Source: Pandoraea terrae (GTDB lineage Bacteria; Pseudomonadota; Gammaproteobacteria; Burkholderiales; Burkholderiaceae). From it: 64,000 nt of DNA. The translations under genes and the position numbers were made by a program. Positions 1 to 10,200 of the stretch are shown in pieces (position 1 is the stretch's first letter; the number at the start of each line of letters is the position of its first letter). Location: the NCBI RefSeq assembly GCF_902459695.1, contig NZ_CABPRZ010000002.1:248001-312000 (forward strand), written 5' to 3'. Below the pieces are notes generated by a model. That model did not search any database and was not told the origin of the DNA. It saw only the letters and a program-made list of their open reading frames with translations.

Positions 1-192
1 CTCCGGCAGCAGCGGAAAGACATGTGTCGACCGGGCGACCGGCAAGTTCACCGGCGAAATCTCGATGCCTTGCGACTGCCATTGCGGTGCATATTCAAAA
101 ACGTAATAGCCGAGCGTCGGATCCAGCGTCACGGCGCCGACCGTCTGGCCCCACATGCGGACTTCGATCAGATCGACAGGGCGATATGCCAT
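1..192 (-). CDS. hipA: HipA-like kinase toxin, N-terminal fragment (cut by window edge)
   Basis: The reverse strand reads open from an ATG at 192 to the window edge for 64 codons. The product begins MAYRPVDLIEVRMWGQTVGA and later has YYVFEYAPQW and SPVNLPV. This is the pattern of the HipA N-terminal (Couple_hipA) domain: a short beta strand, a G-x-x-V-G turn, a YxFxYxxxW segment and an S-x-x-LP segment. HipA proteins are Ser/Thr kinases that phosphorylate targets such as glutamyl-tRNA synthetase and cause growth arrest; the kinase lobe lies outside this window. It starts 15 bp after the stop of the HipB-like gene, so the pair forms a hipBA operon. Family assignment comes from motif pattern and gene order only, so whether the kinase is intact cannot be judged. 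Confidence 0.82.
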   Translation of the reverse strand, partial: MAYRPVDLIEVRMWGQTVGAVTLDPTLGYYVFEYAPQWQSQGIEISPVNLPVARSTHVFPLLPE

Positions 193-207
193 GTGGGAAT
201 GTCTCGC

Positions 208-543
208 TCAAAGATCGCCGTGGGCGCGCTTGCGCGGACGCGAAACCCGCTGGCGCGGGGCCTTGTGACGGCTGGCCTTGAGCATCTGCATCGGGCTGAC
301 GCTGATCCGCGGTGCCAGGGCTTCGAGCCAGTCCGTGCGTTGCAGGGCACGCAGCACCTTGATCATCGTCGTCATCGACGAGCCCTTGCCCCCTTCCAGG
401 TTCTTCACCGCCCCAACGCTCACGTCGGCACGCTGCGCCAGCGTCTCCTGGTCCCAATTGGCGCGCAATCGCATCGCCCGGCATTGATCGCCGACGTAAA
501 CCATCCAGTCGTCAGTGGAACGTGCTTCCGTCTCAACAGCCAT
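208..543 (-). CDS. hipB: HipB-like XRE-family antitoxin / transcriptional regulator
   Basis: A 111-residue protein with one helix-turn-helix of the XRE/Cro type at about residues 22-75: RLRANWDQETLAQRADVS, then VGAVKNLEGGKGSSMTTMIK, then a further helix. The C-terminal 30 residues are basic and rich in Arg and Lys. HipB proteins bind their own promoter as dimers and neutralise HipA. Here the gene lies immediately before hipA with 15 bp between them, the canonical antitoxin-first order. A perfect TATAAT -10 hexamer and small inverted repeats lie just upstream (see the regulatory entry), consistent with autoregulation. It could be a stand-alone XRE regulator, but the adjacent HipA domain makes the antitoxin role likely. 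Confidence 0.85.
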   Translation of the reverse strand: MAVETEARSTDDWMVYVGDQCRAMRLRANWDQETLAQRADVSVGAVKNLEGGKGSSMTTMIKVLRALQRTDWLEALAPRISVSPMQMLKASRHKAPRQRVSRPRKRAHGDL

Positions 544-571
544 AAATTCACCTTTTAGACGAACTTTTGAT

Positions 572-673
572 GCGTATGGCTACTATTATAGCTCAGACAG
601 CAATTTTCACTAACAGATAAAAAAATGGCCATTAGCTTACATATTACATTCAAAAGCCATAAAGTTGGCTATT
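572..673 (-). promoter_or_regulatory. Probable hipBA promoter with TGGCTA-type inverted repeats
   Basis: This AT-rich block lies between hipB and the end of ftsK. Read on the reverse strand, a perfect -10 TATAAT sits at 590-585, about 42 bp before the hipB ATG. It is flanked by GCTA (579-582) and TAGC (589-592), a small inverted repeat over the -10. A second inverted repeat, AGCCA-6-TGGCT, lies at 655-670, and a self-complementary AATGGCCATT at 624-633. Recurring TGGC(T/C)A half-sites fit cooperative HipB binding. I found no good -35 hexamer. Operator identity is inference. Confidence 0.45.
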
Positions 674-707
674 GAAGCAAATCGAATTTTCGGCGCAATG
701 CACGGGA

Positions 708-3700
708 TCAGTCCCCACCAGGTGCAAGGACGTCCCGGGTGCCGTTGCGGCCCATTGGCGAAACGAGTCCGGCGGCCTCCATTTGCTCGATCAGGCGAGC
801 CGCACGGTTGTAGCCGATGCGCAGTTGGCGCTGGACAGCGGAAATCGACGCTCGCCGGGTATTGAGCACGAAGGCGGACGCCTCGTCGTACAACGGGTCG
901 GCTTCCGCATCGCTCCCGCCCTCGCCGAACAGGTCGGCCGATGCGGCATCGGCCGGGTCGCCCGCGAGGATTGCCTCCTCGTAATCCGGTTCGCCGTACT
1001 GCTGCCAGTGTTCGACGACACGATGCACTTCGTCGTCGGCCACAAATGCGCCGTGCACGCGTTGCGGATAGCCGGTGCCGGGCGGCAGGAAGAGCATGTC
1101 GCCCTGCCCGAGCAATGATTCCGCCCCCATCTGATCGAGAATGGTGCGCGAATCGATCTTCGACGACACCTGAAACGCTACCCGTGTCGGAATATTGGCC
1201 TTGATAAGCCCCGTGATGACGTCGACCGAGGGCCGTTGCGTCGCGAGTATCAAATGAATGCCGGCAGCACGGGCCTTTTGCGCCAGGCGCGCGATCAATT
1301 CCTCGATCTTCTTGCCGGCCACCATCATGAGGTCGGCCAATTCGTCGATCACCACGACGATCAGCGGCAGGCGGCCCAGCGGTTCCGGCGCATCAGGCGT
1401 GAGCGAAAACGGATTGCCGACCTTCTGCCCTGCAGCGTTGGCCGCGTCGATCTTCTGGTTGTAGCCCGCGAGATTGCGCACGCCCAACGCGGACATGAGC
1501 CGGTAGCGCTTCTCCATTTCTCCAACGCACCAGTTCAACGCGTGCGCGGCTTGCTTCATGTCCGTCACGACCGGCGCCAGCAGATGGGGAATGCCGCCGT
1601 AGACGGACAACTCCAGCATCTTCGGGTCGATCATGATGAGCCGGACGTCGTCCGGCGTCGCCTTGTACAACAGCGACAGGATCATGGCGTTGACCGCCAC
1701 CGACTTGCCCGAACCGGTCGTGCCGGCCACCAGCAAATGCGGGGCGCGGGCCAGATCGGTGACGACGGGCACACCGGTAATGTCCTTGCCCATCGCGAGG
1801 ACCAGGCGCGAGGCGTGCGTCTCGAACGGACGTGCCGTGAGGATTTCCGACAGACGGATCATTTGCCGCTGGGCGTTAGGCAATTCGAGGCCCATGCAGG
1901 TCTTGCCCGGGATCGTTTCGACGACCCGAATCGACGTGACGCCCAGGGCGCGTGCGAGATCCTTCACCAGTCCGACGACTTGCGCACCGCGCACGCCGAC
2001 GGCGGGCTCGACTTCGAAGCGCGTGATGACCGGCCCGGCGGACGCGCCGACGACGGTCACCGGCACCTTGAATTCCGCGAGGCGTTGCTCAATCAGTTGC
2101 CCAACGGCAGCCAGCGCTTCGGCGGGCACCTCGGCCGTACCGTCGGCGGCCGGCGTAAGCAGCGCCAGCGGCGGCAAATCATAGTTGACGATCGGCGCCG
2201 GCACAGAAGGTTCATCGGCCTGCGCATCGGCGGCCAAATCGGGTGCCGAGCCGAAGTCCGTGTCCGTGTCGAGTTCGACAACGCGGGCCGGCGGTGCCGA
2301 CGAAGCGGCCGACGAATCAAGCGGCGGCAACGTGTTACCGACCACCGCGCGAATCACATAGCGCGGCTTCGGCTTCGGCTTCGACGCCTCGTCCGGCACA
2401 AGATGCGACACGCGTTCGACGGGCGTGACGTCGGAGGCGTCCGGCTCGACCGGCCAGTCCGGGACTTCCGGCGTCGACGGCGTATCCGGCACTTCCGGTG
2501 ACGGCGGCCAACCCGGCACCTCCGGAGTCGCCGGGGCATCCGGGACTTCGGGCGTGCCCGGCGTCCCCGGCACCTCGGGTGTCCCCGGCACCGGCGGCGT
2601 GCCTGGCGTCTGCGACGACTCGGGCGCCTGAGCCGTCTCCGGAATCCCGAGCGTCGCAGGTGTCTCGATAATCGGGGACCCCGGCGTCAATTCGAGCGCG
2701 GACGATTCACCACGCGTCCATGCGGCCCATTGCTGCAGATCGCGCAACAGCACCTCGGCTGCCTCACGCAGCGCCGCCATTTCCTGCCACGCCGCCTCCC
2801 GGGCAATCCGGTCGTGCGCTTCGTCGTGCGCTTCGTCGTGCGCTTCGTCGTGCATTTCGTCGTGCGGCGGCGGCGGCGCATCACCCGTATCTACATGCGC
2901 TGCCACAGCGCTCGCCGCGTCAGCCGCCGATGGCAACACCACCGCCGCGGCGGCGGCGCCTGCCGGCGCCAACCCCATTGCCGGCGCGGTCACGCCGCCC
3001 ACAGGCGCTGCCGGCGGGGGGCGCCGGAAATCCTCGAGTCCGAGTTGCGGTTTGCGAAATGGGCTGCGTACGATCGTCCCGCGCAAATGCGCTGGCGCGA
3101 CACCGGGCACCCGCGCCGGGCGCGTGTTCGGCGCCAGCGTCGTTTCGGCGGCATCGGCGTTTCCATGTGGCCCCGCAATGGCGCCGTTGCGCCGTACAGT
3201 CGGCCGAGGTTGCGCCAGGGCGGGTTCGGTTCGGATCACGCCGCGCACCTGCAACGGCGGCGGCGGCGCCGAATCGAGCCGGGCGCGCTCCTTGTCGGAA
3301 AGTTTCCAGCGCGGCTGGGCGGCAAGCCCCCTGCGGCGCGGCACGATTTCCTCGGGCAAGCGGCCCACACTGTGGTGCCCCCCTGCCCCGCCGTGCCATT
3401 GCGCGATGCTCTCCGGGACGCCGCGTACGCTTCGATATGACGTGCCGCGAGGCGTCTCATGGCGCACATCGAAGCGCGCCTCGGCGTCATGCGCATCGGC
3501 GTCGTTCTGCGCGCCGGATGGCAGCAACAAGCCCCACCACGTCGTGCCGCACAGCATCGGCAGCACCAGCAGCAGTGTGCCGGCGGCCAGCGCGAGGGCA
3601 ATACCGCTGCCCAGTACTCCCGCCATGCCGCGCGACAGCGCTTGGCCGACAGCGCCGCCGGCCGTGCCGGCGCCTGCGCCGGTCAGGGCCGCCAGCGTGG

Positions 3701-3851
3701 CACTGCTGACCATCGCGAGGGGCGTGCCGACCGCGACGCGCAGCGTACCCGGCCCCAACAGGCGCAGCTCTGCGCCAAGCAGACCCCGCACGCCAGGCCA
3801 AAGCAACGCCAGCAGCCAAAACGTCGAAAGTCCGAACCAGCCAAACGCCAT
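708..3851 (-). CDS. ftsK: FtsK/SpoIIIE-family DNA translocase
   Basis: A 1047-residue FtsK-family translocase, which pumps DNA at the division septum to resolve chromosome dimers. The N-terminal 110 residues hold about three hydrophobic segments (roughly 1-25, 38-65 and 78-105), fewer than the usual four. A linker of about 400 residues, rich in Pro, Ala and acid residues, follows. It contains a PGTPEVP-like repeat block and an HDEA repeat encoded by a 12-bp DNA repeat. The C-terminal motor has Walker A GTTGSGKS near residue 712, Walker [17 protein letters not shown] and a terminal gamma winged helix ([20 protein letters not shown] style). The start is the only ATG in the open stretch and has no clear Shine-Dalgarno. 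The short membrane part suggests a second FtsK paralog rather than the main one, but I cannot see the rest of the genome. Confidence 0.93.
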   Translation of the reverse strand: MAFGWFGLSTFWLLALLWPGVRGLLGAELRLLGPGTLRVAVGTPLAMVSSATLAALTGAGAGTAGGAVGQALSRGMAGVLGSGIALALAAGTLLLVLPMLCGTTWWGLLLPSGAQNDADAHDAEARFDVRHETPRGTSYRSVRGVPESIAQWHGGAGGHHSVGRLPEEIVPRRRGLAAQPRWKLSDKERARLDSAPPPPLQVRGVIRTEPALAQPRPTVRRNGAIAGPHGNADAAETTLAPNTRPARVPGVAPAHLRGTIVRSPFRKPQLGLEDFRRPPPAAPVGGVTAPAMGLAPAGAAAAAVVLPSAADAASAVAAHVDTGDAPPPPHDEMHDEAHDEAHDEAHDRIAREAAWQEMAALREAAEVLLRDLQQWAAWTRGESSALELTPGSPIIETPATLGIPETAQAPESSQTPGTPPVPGTPEVPGTPGTPEVPDAPATPEVPGWPPSPEVPDTPSTPEVPDWPVEPDASDVTPVERVSHLVPDEASKPKPKPRYVIRAVVGNTLPPLDSSAASSAPPARVVELDTDTDFGSAPDLAADAQADEPSVPAPIVNYDLPPLALLTPAADGTAEVPAEALAAVGQLIEQRLAEFKVPVTVVGASAGPVITRFEVEPAVGVRGAQVVGLVKDLARALGVTSIRVVETIPGKTCMGLELPNAQRQMIRLSEILTARPFETHASRLVLAMGKDITGVPVVTDLARAPHLLVAGTTGSGKSVAVNAMILSLLYKATPDDVRLIMIDPKMLELSVYGGIPHLLAPVVTDMKQAAHALNWCVGEMEKRYRLMSALGVRNLAGYNQKIDAANAAGQKVGNPFSLTPDAPEPLGRLPLIVVVIDELADLMMVAGKKIEELIARLAQKARAAGIHLILATQRPSVDVITGLIKANIPTRVAFQVSSKIDSRTILDQMGAESLLGQGDMLFLPPGTGYPQRVHGAFVADDEVHRVVEHWQQYGEPDYEEAILAGDPADAASADLFGEGGSDAEADPLYDEASAFVLNTRRASISAVQRQLRIGYNRAARLIEQMEAAGLVSPMGRNGTRDVLAPGGD
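2811..2858. repeat. Four 12-bp tandem repeats within ftsK
   Basis: Unit GTCGTGCGCTTC occurs at 2811-2822, 2823-2834 and 2835-2846. A two-base variant (GTCGTGCATTTC) is at 2847-2858, and a partial unit follows. The period is four codons, so copy-number change keeps the frame and simply lengthens the acidic HDEA/HDEM repeat in the FtsK linker. This is directly visible in the sequence. Confidence 0.9.
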
Positions 3852-4058
3852 AGTCGATCGAAAATCAGTAAACCTCGGGCAGAGATTGTAGCAGGTCGAT
3901 CACCCGAAACCGGCCTGCCATCAACGTTTCACAACGATGAAATCGCGTCACAGCCGGCCGCCGCTAGGGTATACACGATTTGGCCGCATGGCATAATCTG
4001 TCATCTTTGAAGGGAAGTCACGGCCGCCGGACAATCGCGTCGTGCCGCGTCCACGGGC

Positions 4059-7000
4059 GTGGTCCTCGATGCCAGCGCACTCCACCACTCCAACAAAACC
4101 CACCCAACTGTGACACGACGCACTTGGGCCTTATTGATCGCGGTGGCCATCGTCGGTGGCCTCGTGTACGCCGTCGTCCAAATCGTGGCCGAGGAGGCTG
4201 CGACTTCACGCTGGCAGTCGCGCTATCTTTCGCGCGTCGGACGCGACGCGACTTACCAGATGGCCCCCGGCCCGAGCGACGCCATCCGATTTCCCGGCAG
4301 CGGCCCCTACGATGAGCGACTGGGTTATCACGCCCTGCCCGATTACCTCTCGCGGCTGACGCAGCACGGCTTCGCGATTACTGAACAGGCACGCATGTCT
4401 GCCGGCATGCTGTCACTTGGCGGTGACGGCCTGTTCTTGCCGTACCACGAGAAAGCCCAGGCCGGCCTCGCCCTGACCGACTGCAACGGGGACATGCTGT
4501 ACCGCCAGCGCCTGCCGCGCCGCGTCTATTCCGATTTTGCATCGGTGCCGCCAGTCGTCGTCGCCAGCCTGCTCTATGTGGAAAATCGCGGGCTCCTCGA
4601 TCCCGAGTACCCCACGCGCAATCCCGCCGTGGACTGGCCGCGGTTCATGCTCGCAGGCACCGATCAACTGCTCCGATTCGTCGATCCGCACCACACCAGC
4701 CCGGGCGGGAGCACATTGGCCACGCAATTGGAGAAATACCGTCATTCGCCATCCGGGCGCACCACCTCGCCGCGCGAGAAGATCCGGCAAATGGCCAGCG
4801 CGTCCGTGCGCGCCTACCTCGACGGCCCGCTCACGATGCCCTCACGCCAGCACATCGTGCTCGATTACCTCAATTCCGTGCCGCTCTCCGCCCGCGTCGG
4901 CCACGGCGAGGTCGAAGGGCTCGGCGACGGCCTCTGGGTCTGGTACGGGACCGACTTCGACGAACTCAACCGCCTGCTCTCCCAGGCGCCCGGCACCGAC
5001 GAGAGCCTGCGTCATCCGACCGAAGCCCAGGCGCGCGCATACAAGCAGGTGCTCTCGTTGATCATCGCCCAGCGGCGTCCCTCGCAATATCTGCGCCAGG
5101 ACATCGCCTATCTCGACACCTTGACGGACAGCTATCTGCGGCTGCTTGCCGCCGCGGGGACCATTCCCGCCGGCCTGCGCGACGCCGCGCTCGGCATACG
5201 CCTGGAACGCGCCACGCCGCCCGGGCTGCCGGCGCAACCCTCGTATATCCAACGCAAAGCGGTCACCGGATTACGCACGCGCATCTCGTCGCTGCTCGGT
5301 GAGCCGTCGCTCTACAATCTCGACCGCATCGACCTCAGTGCGGCGAGCAGCATCAATGCCGCCGCGCAGGAGGCGGTCACCGACCAGTTGGTGCGCGTGC
5401 GCGGCAAGGACGGCGCGCACGCCGCCGGACTCTACGGCTTCAATCTGCTGCGCGAGGGCGACGACCCATCCAAGTTGATGCTGTCCGTCACGCTCTATGA
5501 ACAACGCGACCACGCCAATCTGCTGCGCGTGCAGGCGGATAACATCGATCAGCCATTCGATCTGAATCGGGGCGCGCGCATCAACCTCGGTTCGACGGCA
5601 AAATTGCGAACGATCGTGACGTATCTCGAAATCATCGCGGAATTGTATGACCAGTACCACCTTATGTCCCCCGCCGAATTGCGCGCGCTCAAGCTGCCGC
5701 AGGGTGACATACTGAGCCGCTGGGCCGCCGATACGCTGGCGCACACGCCCGGCATGACGCGCGAGGATCTGCTTGACGCAGCGATGGACCGGCGCTATTC
5801 CGGCAACCCGGGCGAGGCCTTCTTCACCGGCGGCGGCATGCAGGGCTTCGAGAATTTCGAGCGATGGGAGAACTCGGTGATGATGCCGGTACGCGAGGCG
5901 TTCCAGCATTCCGTGAATCTGGTGTTCATCCGGCTGATGCGCGACATCGTTCGCCACGAGACGTACCGCATTCACCCGGACCTCGACGTCTGGCTGCCCG
6001 ATCCGGATTCGCCGCAGCGGCGCGAATATGTGGTCCGTTTTGCCGACAAGGAAGGCACGGATTACCTGCTGCGCTTCTACCGCAAGTACCACGGACTGAA
6101 CGCCGCCGCCGCGCTCGACCGCATGCTCGATGGCCGGCGGCTGACGGCGGTGCGCCTGGCCACGGCGCTGCGCAGCGTCGCGCCCGACATGCCGCTGCCC
6201 GAGTTCACGCGGCAGATGCGGGCCCGCTTGCCGAAACCTGCGTCCGCCGCGCTGGACGACGACGATCTCGCCAAGCTCTACCGGAAATACGCACAGGACA
6301 AGTTCTCGCTCAATGACCGCGGCTACCTGTCGCGCATCCACCCGCTCGAGCTGTGGCTCGTGGAACGCCTGTCGCGCACGCCGGACGCCACGTTCGCACA
6401 GTTGCGCGACGACAGCCGCGACGTCCGTCAGACCGTCTACGCGTGGCTGTTCAAGACGCGTCACAAGCAGGCGCAGGTCGGCAAGATCCGCCGGCTGCTG
6501 GAGGTCGAAGCCTTTCAGGAAATCGCGAAGCGCTGGCGCCGCGTGGGCTACCCGTTCGACAGCCTGACGCCGTCGCTGGCCACTGCCATCGGCGCTTCCG
6601 GCGACCGGCCGGCGGCACTGGCCGAACTGGTCGGGTTGATCGTCGACGACGGCGTGGGACGTCCCATGGAATCGCTGCGCCGGTTCACGTTCGCACAAAA
6701 CACGCCCTTCGAGACACGCCTTTCGCTGAGCGCTGGCGACGGCACGCGCCGCCTGCCGTCGGACATCGCGGGGGTGGTACGCGCGGCAATGCGCGATGTG
6801 GTCGAGGGCGGCACGGCGCGTTCATTGCGCGGCATCTTTCCGGTGCAGGTGGGCGGCAAGACGGGGACGGGGGATCAACGGTTCGAGACGTACGGCCCGG
6901 GCGGCCGGTTGATCGCTTCGCGCGTGGTCACGCGCTCGGCCACATTCGTGTTCTTCCTCGACGACCGGTTCTTCGGCACCGTCACCGCGTTCGTGCGTGC

Positions 7001-7127
7001 GCCCGACGCCGCGCATTTCAGCTTCACCAGCGCACTTGCGGTGCAGTTGTTGAAGTCGCTCGCGCCGGTGTTGTCAGACATGTCGCGCACGGGCGCCGAG
7101 GCGGGGCCGTTGGCCTGCCGCGACTAG
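4059..7127 (+). CDS. Large atypical class A penicillin-binding protein (GT51 plus transpeptidase)
   Basis: A 1022-residue inner-membrane protein with one N-terminal anchor (about residues 23-42) and the bulk in the periplasm. It carries a GT51 peptidoglycan glycosyltransferase region with E175 in VENRG, then GGSTLATQLEK. A penicillin-binding transpeptidase region follows, with S512-x-x-K515 (STAK), S618-V-N and K934-T-G-T. It should polymerise and crosslink murein. Two things are odd. The spacing from SxN to KTG is 316 residues, far above that in classical PBP1b, so about 190 residues are inserted. The second GT51 motif also reads HIVLDYLN instead of the usual ILExYLN, so the second catalytic Glu is displaced or absent. 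The start is GTG at 4059; GTG at 4110 is an alternative, and neither has a good ribosome site. It is divergent from ftsK by about 200 bp. Confidence 0.85.
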   Translation: MVLDASALHHSNKTHPTVTRRTWALLIAVAIVGGLVYAVVQIVAEEAATSRWQSRYLSRVGRDATYQMAPGPSDAIRFPGSGPYDERLGYHALPDYLSRLTQHGFAITEQARMSAGMLSLGGDGLFLPYHEKAQAGLALTDCNGDMLYRQRLPRRVYSDFASVPPVVVASLLYVENRGLLDPEYPTRNPAVDWPRFMLAGTDQLLRFVDPHHTSPGGSTLATQLEKYRHSPSGRTTSPREKIRQMASASVRAYLDGPLTMPSRQHIVLDYLNSVPLSARVGHGEVEGLGDGLWVWYGTDFDELNRLLSQAPGTDESLRHPTEAQARAYKQVLSLIIAQRRPSQYLRQDIAYLDTLTDSYLRLLAAAGTIPAGLRDAALGIRLERATPPGLPAQPSYIQRKAVTGLRTRISSLLGEPSLYNLDRIDLSAASSINAAAQEAVTDQLVRVRGKDGAHAAGLYGFNLLREGDDPSKLMLSVTLYEQRDHANLLRVQADNIDQPFDLNRGARINLGSTAKLRTIVTYLEIIAELYDQYHLMSPAELRALKLPQGDILSRWAADTLAHTPGMTREDLLDAAMDRRYSGNPGEAFFTGGGMQGFENFERWENSVMMPVREAFQHSVNLVFIRLMRDIVRHETYRIHPDLDVWLPDPDSPQRREYVVRFADKEGTDYLLRFYRKYHGLNAAAALDRMLDGRRLTAVRLATALRSVAPDMPLPEFTRQMRARLPKPASAALDDDDLAKLYRKYAQDKFSLNDRGYLSRIHPLELWLVERLSRTPDATFAQLRDDSRDVRQTVYAWLFKTRHKQAQVGKIRRLLEVEAFQEIAKRWRRVGYPFDSLTPSLATAIGASGDRPAALAELVGLIVDDGVGRPMESLRRFTFAQNTPFETRLSLSAGDGTRRLPSDIAGVVRAAMRDVVEGGTARSLRGIFPVQVGGKTGTGDQRFETYGPGGRLIASRVVTRSATFVFFLDDRFFGTVTAFVRAPDAAHFSFTSALAVQLLKSLAPVLSDMSRTGAEAGPLACRD

Positions 7128-7147
7128 CGCCGGCGATACGGCCGGCG
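7128..7147 (+). terminator. GC-rich hairpin directly after the PBP stop codon
   Basis: CGCCGGC (7128-7134), a 6-base loop GATACG and GCCGGCG (7141-7147) form a 7-bp GC-only stem right after the TAG stop. No T-tract follows, so it is at best a weak or Rho-assisted terminator between two convergent genes. Confidence 0.35.
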
Positions 7148-7248
7148 TGCGTGTGCCGATACCATGGCTTCAGCAGTGTGGAGAGCATGGCTTCCTGGTT
7201 AGGACTATGAATGAATACCGCCGGCATCGTGCCGCAGACGGGAAAGCG

Positions 7249-10200
7249 TTATTGCATACGCGTGCGACCACCGTACGCATAGTACTCGTCGCCCAGCTCG
7301 GTCAACAGCATGGCCAAATCCGGATCGCGGATGAAGCTGACGGCCGAGTCGGCCGTGAGGATCGCCTCAGGCGACTGCGGACGCGCAATCAGGTATCCCT
7401 GAACATAATCGACGCCCAGTTCCGACAATGCCTCGAGGGTCTCGGCGTCCTCCACCCACTCGGCAACGCTGCGCATGCCGAGATTCTTGGCCAGCGCCAC
7501 GATTGCCTCGACGATCGCCACATTGGCCGGATGGGTCAACATGCTCTTGACGAAGGCGCCATCGATCTTGATGGCGTCGACCGGCAGATCCTTCAGATAC
7601 GAGAACGAACTGAAGCCGGCGCCGAAGTCGTCGAGGGCGATCTTGCCGCCCAGCGTGTGAATCCGGTCGACGAACCGCCGCGTATTGTCGAGATCATGCA
7701 ACGCCACCGTTTCCGTGATCTCGATGCACAGAAGTCCCGCTACCCGCTCGTATTCGGCGAGCGTGGCGAAGATGTCGCGAATGAAATGCTCATCGTTCAA
7801 CGATGCGCCGCTCAGGTTCACGCAGACAAAAAGCGTCTTGGGCAAGCGCTCGCGGTGGGCATCGAGCCAGGCCAGCGTACTCGAAAGCACCCATTTGTCG
7901 ATCATGCCGATAGTGCCGTTTTCTTCCGCCGCCGTGATAACCCGGTGCGCCGGCACGACATTGCCGTCGCCATCGCGCATTCTCAGCAACACTTCGAAGT
8001 TCAACGAGCCGCCGGGGTCGGCCATCGCCATGATCGGCTGCATTTCCAGATACAGGCTGTTGGGCGTGAGGCCGGCGTCGAGGGCGTCGATGAGACGCAA
8101 CTCGTCCAGCCGCTCGCGAAACGCCGATGCGCCGCGCTCGTACACGACCAATTCGCGCCGCGCCTTCTTGGCCTCACGGCACGCGCGATCGGCCGCTGAA
8201 ATCGCGTCGGGCACACGCATGTCGGCCGCCAGCTCGATGACGCCGATCGACGCGCGCACCTGAAATGCCCGGTTGCCGATCGGGTACGGTTCCCCTGCAA
8301 TGGCGTCGACGAGCCGCCGTGCGATCGCGCCGGCCTCGCGGATCGTCGCGTCGCGAAACACGATGATGAATTCATCGCCGCCGGTGCGGCCCACGCTCTG
8401 GTCGGCCGACAGTCGTTGGCGCACGCGGTCGCACACCTGACGCAACACTTCGTCGCCGGCATGATGGCCGAACAGGTCGTTGACGAGCTTGAAGCGGTCG
8501 AGATCGAGATACGCCAATGCGGCCGGACGGGTGTCGGACAATGTACGGATCGCTTCTTCCAGACTCTTTTCGATACCGCGCCGGTTCGGCACGCCCGTCA
8601 GCGAATCGTTTTCGGCCAGAAAGCGCAGCTGCTCCATGGTCTTGGCGCGTTCGGTGATGTCCTGCAGCGACCCTTCGATGCGGCCGTTGGCGAGAATCGC
8701 CTTGACCAGATAGCGGTTGCTGCTGCCGTCCGGCTGCGGCAGCGACAAGATTTCCAGCTCCGATTCGCCGCGTTGCTGCGCAACGTCCTGGAGCATGCGC
8801 CACGTACTCTGGCCAAAGAAATCGTCCCAACGGAACTCATGCGACCCCAAGGCGCCGATACCCAGCATCGTATGCAGCGCGGCATTGGCGCGCACGAACG
8901 CGCCCTGGTCGTCGAGCGTAAACAGCCCGACCGGCGTGACGTCGTACGCATTGCGCAGTTCCGCCTGCGCCTGAAGCTTGCCTTGATGTTCGGCGCGCAT
9001 CTGTTCGGCGATGGCCAGCGCCGCCATCATGCTCGAGAAAAGCGCGGCCGTGACGCTGTTGAGCGTGCCGGCCAGCGCCCGCGCATTGAAAGCGGCGGCA
9101 ACGACTTCGGAGAACGTGGCAAACAGCACGATCGCGAGCGATGCGCTGTACCACAGCGCTACGCGAGACCGCGTCATCACGAGAATCCTCACGAGCAGAC
9201 ACAGCACGATGACGATGCCGAGCGCGGCCACGACCCACAGCACCGGCACGAAATGCGCGTACGGCAACGCCACGGCGGCAGAAAACAGCAGCACGCCGCT
9301 CCATTGCAGCGCCATCACCATCCAGCGCAGACCGATGCGCTGCAGTTCCCGCCGGAACAACTGCGTGAACAGCGAGTAGGTCAGAACATAGTAGATCGCA
9401 AACGTCAATTTCCGGACAAATGCGTCCCAATCGGTCGGAATCGCCCGTTCGAGCCACTGCGTATCCGCGCCGATGGAGTTCGCCGCAAGCCGCAGATTGC
9501 CGACGAGCCACGCCGCGAACAGCACGTAAAGCCATTCCTGATTGATGATCGCGGTCACGAGCACGAACCCCGACAGCGTCAACAAGCCGCCCTCGAGCAA
9601 GCCCGTGCTGCGGTGGAATTCCTTCTCCGACAACGACAACTGGCTCGATGGCCATGCCGTGAGCGTCAGGTGCGCCGGCCCGGAAAACGTCCCTTGGCAA
9701 AGCAAAATGGCCGGTTCTTTCAGGCGGCCAAGATTGATCGAAAAACCCGCCTTCGACACCCGGATGCCGCCGGAAACGCCGGTTCGGTCGCCATGACCGA
9801 CCGGTTGCTGCGCACCATCGCGCCAACAGACGAGCGATTGGGCGTGGCGCGAGGGAAATTCGATATAGGTGGATTCGTTGGCCGCGGCAGGCGTGACGGC
9901 CACGCGGAACCAGACCGGTGCTTCGGACAGGTGCGTATCGTACTGCCGCAGTTCCGGGGTGGCGGCGACCGCATGCTCGGCCGCCTCGAGACTGAACGAC
10001 GACGGCAGGTCACCGCGCGCCTGGAACGACAACGGGAGGTTGCCGTGCACAGCGTACTGGTTTTCCTGAAAAAACAGGACAAGCAGCGACAGCAACAGGA
10101 TGGCAACGGGCACCGCGTACAACGATACCGTATGAAACAGCTCGTCGAGCCGCGCCGACACGCCCCACCGCTTGCTTGTCCGTTCGCTCCCGGAGACCCC

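Noticed and set aside
2425-2631. Collagen-like + strand frame (GTSGVPG repeats)
   Set aside because: It is the antisense reading of the Pro-rich FtsK linker repeat; no ribosome site or signal, and the FtsK frame is clearly the coding one.
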